A stretch of DNA of 64,000 nt from Gonatopus flavifemur (Eukaryota; Arthropoda; Insecta; Hymenoptera; Dryinidae): contig JAFFJZ010000003.1 in NCBI GenBank assembly GCA_018340375.1, positions 9,920,001 through 9,984,000 of the forward strand. Reading direction: 5' to 3'. A program made the position numbers and the translations under genes. Shown here piece after piece: positions 59,994-64,000 of the stretch. Below the pieces are notes generated by a model. It saw nothing but the letters and a program-made list of their open reading frames with translations. It was not told the DNA's origin and did no database searches. How positions within the stretch are numbered: the first letter of the stretch is position 1; each line of letters starts with the position of its first letter.

Positions 59994-61041
59994 ACTTCAA
60001 AATTTGATTTTTCTCCTTCCTCACTTCCTCATGCTCGAGTCCCCTTAAGAATCGACATCACCATCTCAAATACCAAAGCACTTATTATGAGATAATTCAC
60101 TTTATTGCATAACATATCTCATAAATACTACTCTAATAATGGTAATCTTTTGTCCGTGAGAAAGAGATTGTTTATCGAATGCTATAATTAATTCTTCAAC
60201 AAATATGTAATAGGCAGTAATTGACTTCTATGCGCCAACTTAATCAGATTAATGTATGCTGAATGAATTTGTATTCATCTGTTAACTGGATTGAACAGTG
60301 ATACATTCAAAAATTCATGTTTTGGCAGTGCAAGTTCAAACTACCGCATAAAGTAATAGGACCTTTAACATTTCAACTTGAGAAAGCTTTTGAAACTCTT
60401 CTCGAGGAGAAAAGGGAATAAAGGGAGTGTGTGAACGAAATTTATGAACATGAATCATTCATATCTTGAATTGTATTGATCATCAAAAGTTTTATAAGTA
60501 ATGTAAATCTTCCAGTCTATGTATGTAATGTTACGAAATAATTTTATATTTTTACACGTGATATTGGGTGAATTAATGGTACAGCGTTATTCGAAGTCAT
60601 ATCGAATGGAAGTGTTGTAGTGATATGAATGTGAAATCGTAATAAAATATCAAATCATTTTTCATGAGGGTTGAAGTTCCATCGTTTATATTGAAAGATT
60701 CAAACACGTACTTTGAATCTCATTGAAATTCGATGCAGTTTTGAGAAATTCTATGGAAGTTGGTTGATAATATTTCATACGAGGTGATGTTCAGGAAGGG
60801 GGTTGAATTTTTTAGTAATAATTCAATGAAATGTTGAAAGAGGAATCAACATATTTTTCATTCAATAGTTACCTTGGTAGACTCCTTGGCATTCCAGAGA
60901 AAAAACTAATTAAGAAAAACTAGCGAGGTACTATCTCATCTACTTGAAATAATATACCACAAGCCTAGTATAAATCACTCAACCAATCTCTAACGACTGG
61001 AGTGGTTTTCACTAAGGAAGCCCTAAGATGCGGACATTACT
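59994..61041. other. gene-free stretch
   Basis: No feature supportable. A donor-like CCAAG|GTAACT on the minus strand (near 60862-60870) has no partner. Confidence 0.45.
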
Positions 61042-61158
61042 GGAAAAATTCCCATCTCGTAAAATAGGAAAAATACCATCATGAGTTGAGAATTTTCCCA
61101 ATACTAATAGGAAAATTCCCATCTCGTGGAGTAGGAAAAATACCATCATAAGTTTTTA
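61042..61158. repeat. tandem duplication, period 67 bp
   Basis: GGAAAAATTCCCATCTCGT...GGAAAAATACCATCAT... is repeated after 67 bases with few changes (AAAATAGG versus GGAGTAGG). Inside each unit TTCCCATC and GATGGTATTTTTCC-like halves are roughly inverted. Confidence 0.75.
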
Positions 61159-61526
61159 GTAATTTGGGACGAATCCGAAAGTTGGAACCTAAGAATCAAT
61201 TAAAATTCTAGAGTAAAGCGGAGTGAGATGACGCACCATCTCGGTCCTTTACAGAGAAATAGAAAGATTCCATTACAATCTTTAGATTTTCCTTGGGTGA
61301 GTGAGGTTTTATGTATTATGTTGTGATGTATAGAAGCAGGACAGTACGTCATCTTATCCTAATTTATTCTATATCCCATTTAATTCAGATTTTTTCATTC
61401 CTCTTGCAATTTGAAAAAAGTATTCCATCCTTCACGGCAGATTTCTTTCTTCTCCAGAATCAGTGCACTGTTGAAACCAAAACTGGAATTCTGCGGTACC
61501 GTGAGGTTGAAAAATTTCTATCTGTA

Positions 61527-61651
61527 CAATGGAAAAAATGTATGGTTATGACAGACAACTGCAGCAGCAATATGAATCGTTCTGATTCAGTTTCTAATAG
61601 CTATAGCAGCTGAATAGTATTGTTATAACAGCAATATTTTTTTCTCCAGTG
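61527..61651. mobile_element. 125-bp inverted-repeat element
   Basis: CAATGGAAAAAATGTATGG... pairs with the inverse of CAGCAATATTTTTTTCTCCAGTG. Inner GTTATGACAGAC..CTGCAGCAGC matches the inverse of AGCTGAATAGTATTGTTATAAC imperfectly. Diverged. Confidence 0.45.
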
Positions 61652-62566
61652 TAATGAATCTTTACTGCTCACAAACATGCAATTTATCGCTCTCAGTTGT
61701 TGCATTATATCTGTTTTTACATAGGACCATTGCACAATCGCTCCAGAAAGCTGATTCAAATACAATGTCGTAAATTTCCCGAAAAGTAAGCATTTTTTGT
61801 TCCAGTTAAAAAATATAATATATTTACGGAATATTATCTAAACACTTTTTCATCCATGCACACACAAAGTAGCAACACTGTACGAAAAGTGACAAATTTT
61901 TGTCATAAATATTCTCTGTATATCTACTTCTAGAATACCCCTGAGATATTAATGACGGTTATGTATTTTGCAGGATTCACGGTAATTTTTTGTTTACACA
62001 CGCTTTCCAACCAAGCGTACTCTATGTTTTCCAACAATTATTCTCTTCCATTATTCACTAGTAGACAGTTATTTGAATTTGAAGATGATGAATAATTAAA
62101 TGACTTGAAATATTCACATAGAACATATTGTTATACCCACTTCCAAGTGCGTTTCGATATTCTTTTGTGTGTTGATTCATATTTCATGTATCCATACATT
62201 CATATTTAGATGTGAGGTAGTTCACGTTGATGATCATTGACAATAAAAAAGAGTTAAAAAAATTTCTCAAGAATTTTTGATTGCCACATGGTTCAGTGCT
62301 GACAAGATATACATCCCGATCCTGGCCTTAATGTCAGACTTTGTTATTATTCCGCGCTTTTTTTTCTGTTCCAACAAAACAACTGATGATTTTGAAGTTG
62401 CCAGTTCTGGAAACTCTGGTAACGTTACTTCGCCAGAAACAGACCATTCGTATAATTCTTACATGGCAATATAATTCGAATATCGCTTGGAAAAGGTCTG
62501 AGAAGAATGATATTTGGCGTATGTTTCTTTCAAAAAACTAAGTCTTCAGCAAATCGAAGTATTCAA
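61652..62566. other. gene-free stretch
   Basis: Nothing supportable. Two overlapping plus frames at 62277-62541 lack splice support. Confidence 0.4.
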
Positions 62567-62795
62567 ACACGGAGAAGGATAGTTTGTTGATATAGCGCCT
62601 ACAAAGACATTTCTTGTCCATGCAAAAATATTCATGTTTTGCGAGTAGCACGTTAGTTCTGTTAACAAATTTGTTTATGTCAGCAAAACAATTTAGTTGT
62701 ATCAATCTTCTATTGTTCCTTCAACGATTTTTTTTGTAGGTGTTATAGCAAACAGACCGATATTTTATGCCACCAATACTTTTTTCTTCGAGAAC
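62567..62795. repeat. dispersed repeat family A, uninterrupted copy
   Basis: Starts ACACGGAGAAGGATAGTTTG and ends TACTTTTTTCTTCGAG, so the two ends form a short inverted pair (CGGAGAA / TTCTTCG). The interior aligns with the two separated halves of 4532-4953 and with 48290-48480. About 229 bp, non-coding. Confidence 0.65.
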
Positions 62796-63314
62796 ATTTT
62801 CGAACAACAATTTTTTCCAATGCGAATGAAACATGAAAATCACTGCACCGGAAAATGTGATGATGAAATAATTTATTTCATTATAGTTGTCTCGCAAAAT
62901 TTGCACATGCTGTATTCGTAAAAGGGTGGATTGAGTAATCAAAAATTTAAACTCCCGTTACAGGTGTCGTTGAAAGGTTGTTTCTAAAAATCAGGTAACT
63001 GATACATGATTTTCATACATCATATGTTTGTATATATATTGTATGCATAATTTATCCACACTCAAAGCGAAACACTTTTGCGGAGCAGATCAATATTTAC
63101 TGGGCTCACATCGATATCACATTGAGCCAATGGAATTCCAGCAGACCCAAGTAAATCAGTTTCGTATGGTGAATGAAATATTTACCAGATTTCTTCTTCA
63201 ATTTGCGTAAGTGATATGTGACATTGATTCGAATTCACGGAGTGTTGGAATTGGACAGTCAATCAGTCATTCTCCATGAAGGTTTTTAACTGAAATTCCA
63301 AAAACCATGACATG

Positions 63315-63436
63315 CACTGAAAAAAAAAACCGTAGCTGAAGACGGGTCCAAGTGCATTTTTGTAGTTACAGTAGCCATATTTTCCATTGAAGTGGCTATG
63401 AGAAGCGCTGTACTTGGTGAAAATGTAGCTACACGG
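63315..63436. mobile_element. ~120-bp inverted-repeat element
   Basis: CCGTAGCTGAAGACGGGTCC... pairs imperfectly with the inverse of TACTTGGTGAAAATGTAGCT ending in ACACGG. The central TAGCCA/TGGCTA is exact. The CACTGAAAAAAAAAA at its left edge is a terminus type seen in other elements here. Confidence 0.45.
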
Positions 63437-63564
63437 AAAGACCGGGTCTATTAAGATTTAGAAAAATGACTGTCAATTTAGGGAAAACGAGGATCGCTGG
63501 GAAATATTCGTAGTCGATGGATTAACAATTGATAGTTTCATTGTGGAAAATACCAATGAAACTA

Positions 63565-63742
63565 CACTGACAGAAAAACGACTTGATTGAAACATCCGTG
63601 GTCGCAATGACTTGAAATGTGGTTCGATTCACCAGGAAATGTGATTGTGATGTCCAGAAAAAGTGGTTGAAGCCAAAATCAACCACATATTCTGATTATT
63701 ACACCAAGGAAAGAATCTGGTTCTTCTAACCTGAAAATGCAA
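63565..63742. mobile_element. MITE family M, copy 3, right half missing
   Basis: CACTGACAGAAAAACGACTT through AAAAAGTGGTTGAAGCCAAAAT and on to CTTCTAACCTGAAAAT closely follows copy 1 (7271-7552). Similarity then stops at about 63742, just past the foldback centre. Left terminus intact, right arm deleted or replaced. Confidence 0.8.
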
Positions 63743-64000
63743 TAATTTCCCGTTTGAAAAATTTTGTTCGAGGCTTAGTTTTTCGAAATATAAGATTTTC
63801 AGATTTTGCTTCAAATCCAAATAATTCAAAAGCAATGTGTGGCACAAACTTCAGCTTGACACCATTGACTCACTTGAAAAACGGTGGATCTCAGGAGAAA
63901 TATTGAAGTATCCTATCATGTCTCAATTCGAAATTTTTGGCTTTCAGTCAATCAGAATTCAGCAACTTCAAATTATTGTAGCTCTGCAACAAAGAAAGAT
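63743..64000. other. gene-free stretch at window end
   Basis: A short minus frame (63629-63847) spans the MITE edge and is incidental. Nothing else seen. Confidence 0.45.

Noticed and set aside
1..64000. CRISPR array, bacterial operon or phage content
   Set aside because: No regularly spaced direct repeats, no long tandem frames and no ribosome-binding-site-linked genes; the sequence is eukaryotic in character.

Overview
No conventional protein-coding gene, rRNA, tRNA or CRISPR array can be recognised in this window. It is A+T-rich DNA (about two-thirds A+T by eye) with frequent stops in all six frames. It has many eukaryotic splice-site-like sequences and a dense load of short inverted repeats. 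One protein relic is clear: the C-terminus of a Tc1/mariner-type mariner transposase on the minus strand at about 35.25-35.49 kb. Together with undepleted CpG dinucleotides and the many palindromic MITE-like elements, this fits an insect nuclear genome. A hymenopteran is a reasonable guess but not proven. The simplest reading is intergenic DNA or the inside of one or more very long introns.

Layout. 0-8 kb: a degenerate AGCAAAT array, a 108-bp hairpin, a G+C-rich exon-like island (3.0-3.3 kb), a composite repeat (4.5-4.95 kb), a striking minus-strand recursive-splice/microexon signal (5.27-5.33 kb), a long open frame (5.83-6.32 kb) and the best copy of a palindromic MITE (7.27-7.55 kb). 8-19 kb: mostly featureless, with a CpG-rich patch (14.3-14.7 kb) and an exon candidate (14.95-15.14 kb). 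19-24 kb: repeat-rich, with MITE copy 2 carrying a nested hairpin, a nearly perfect 295-bp foldback at 20.0-20.3 kb, and two more hairpins at 23.2-23.7 kb. 25.16-25.67 kb is the most gene-like stretch, a small ATG frame followed by an exon candidate with a perfect donor. 27-35 kb is sparse. 35-39 kb holds the mariner relic and two plus-strand AG|GTGAGT recursive-splice-like sites. 41 kb is a G+C-rich island next to a 146-codon ATG frame. 43-52 kb carries diverged ~160-182 bp tandem units and further dispersed repeats. 54.1 kb is a compact cluster of CRE-like and C/EBP-like sites. 52-64 kb carries dispersed repeat families and more hairpins.

No genes can be shown to work together here. The coherent signals are at least a dozen unrelated short full-length palindromic elements, several with second copies in the window, and splice signals of the kind found inside very long introns. 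All exon candidates are low-confidence and rest on splice-site plus open-frame arguments only.
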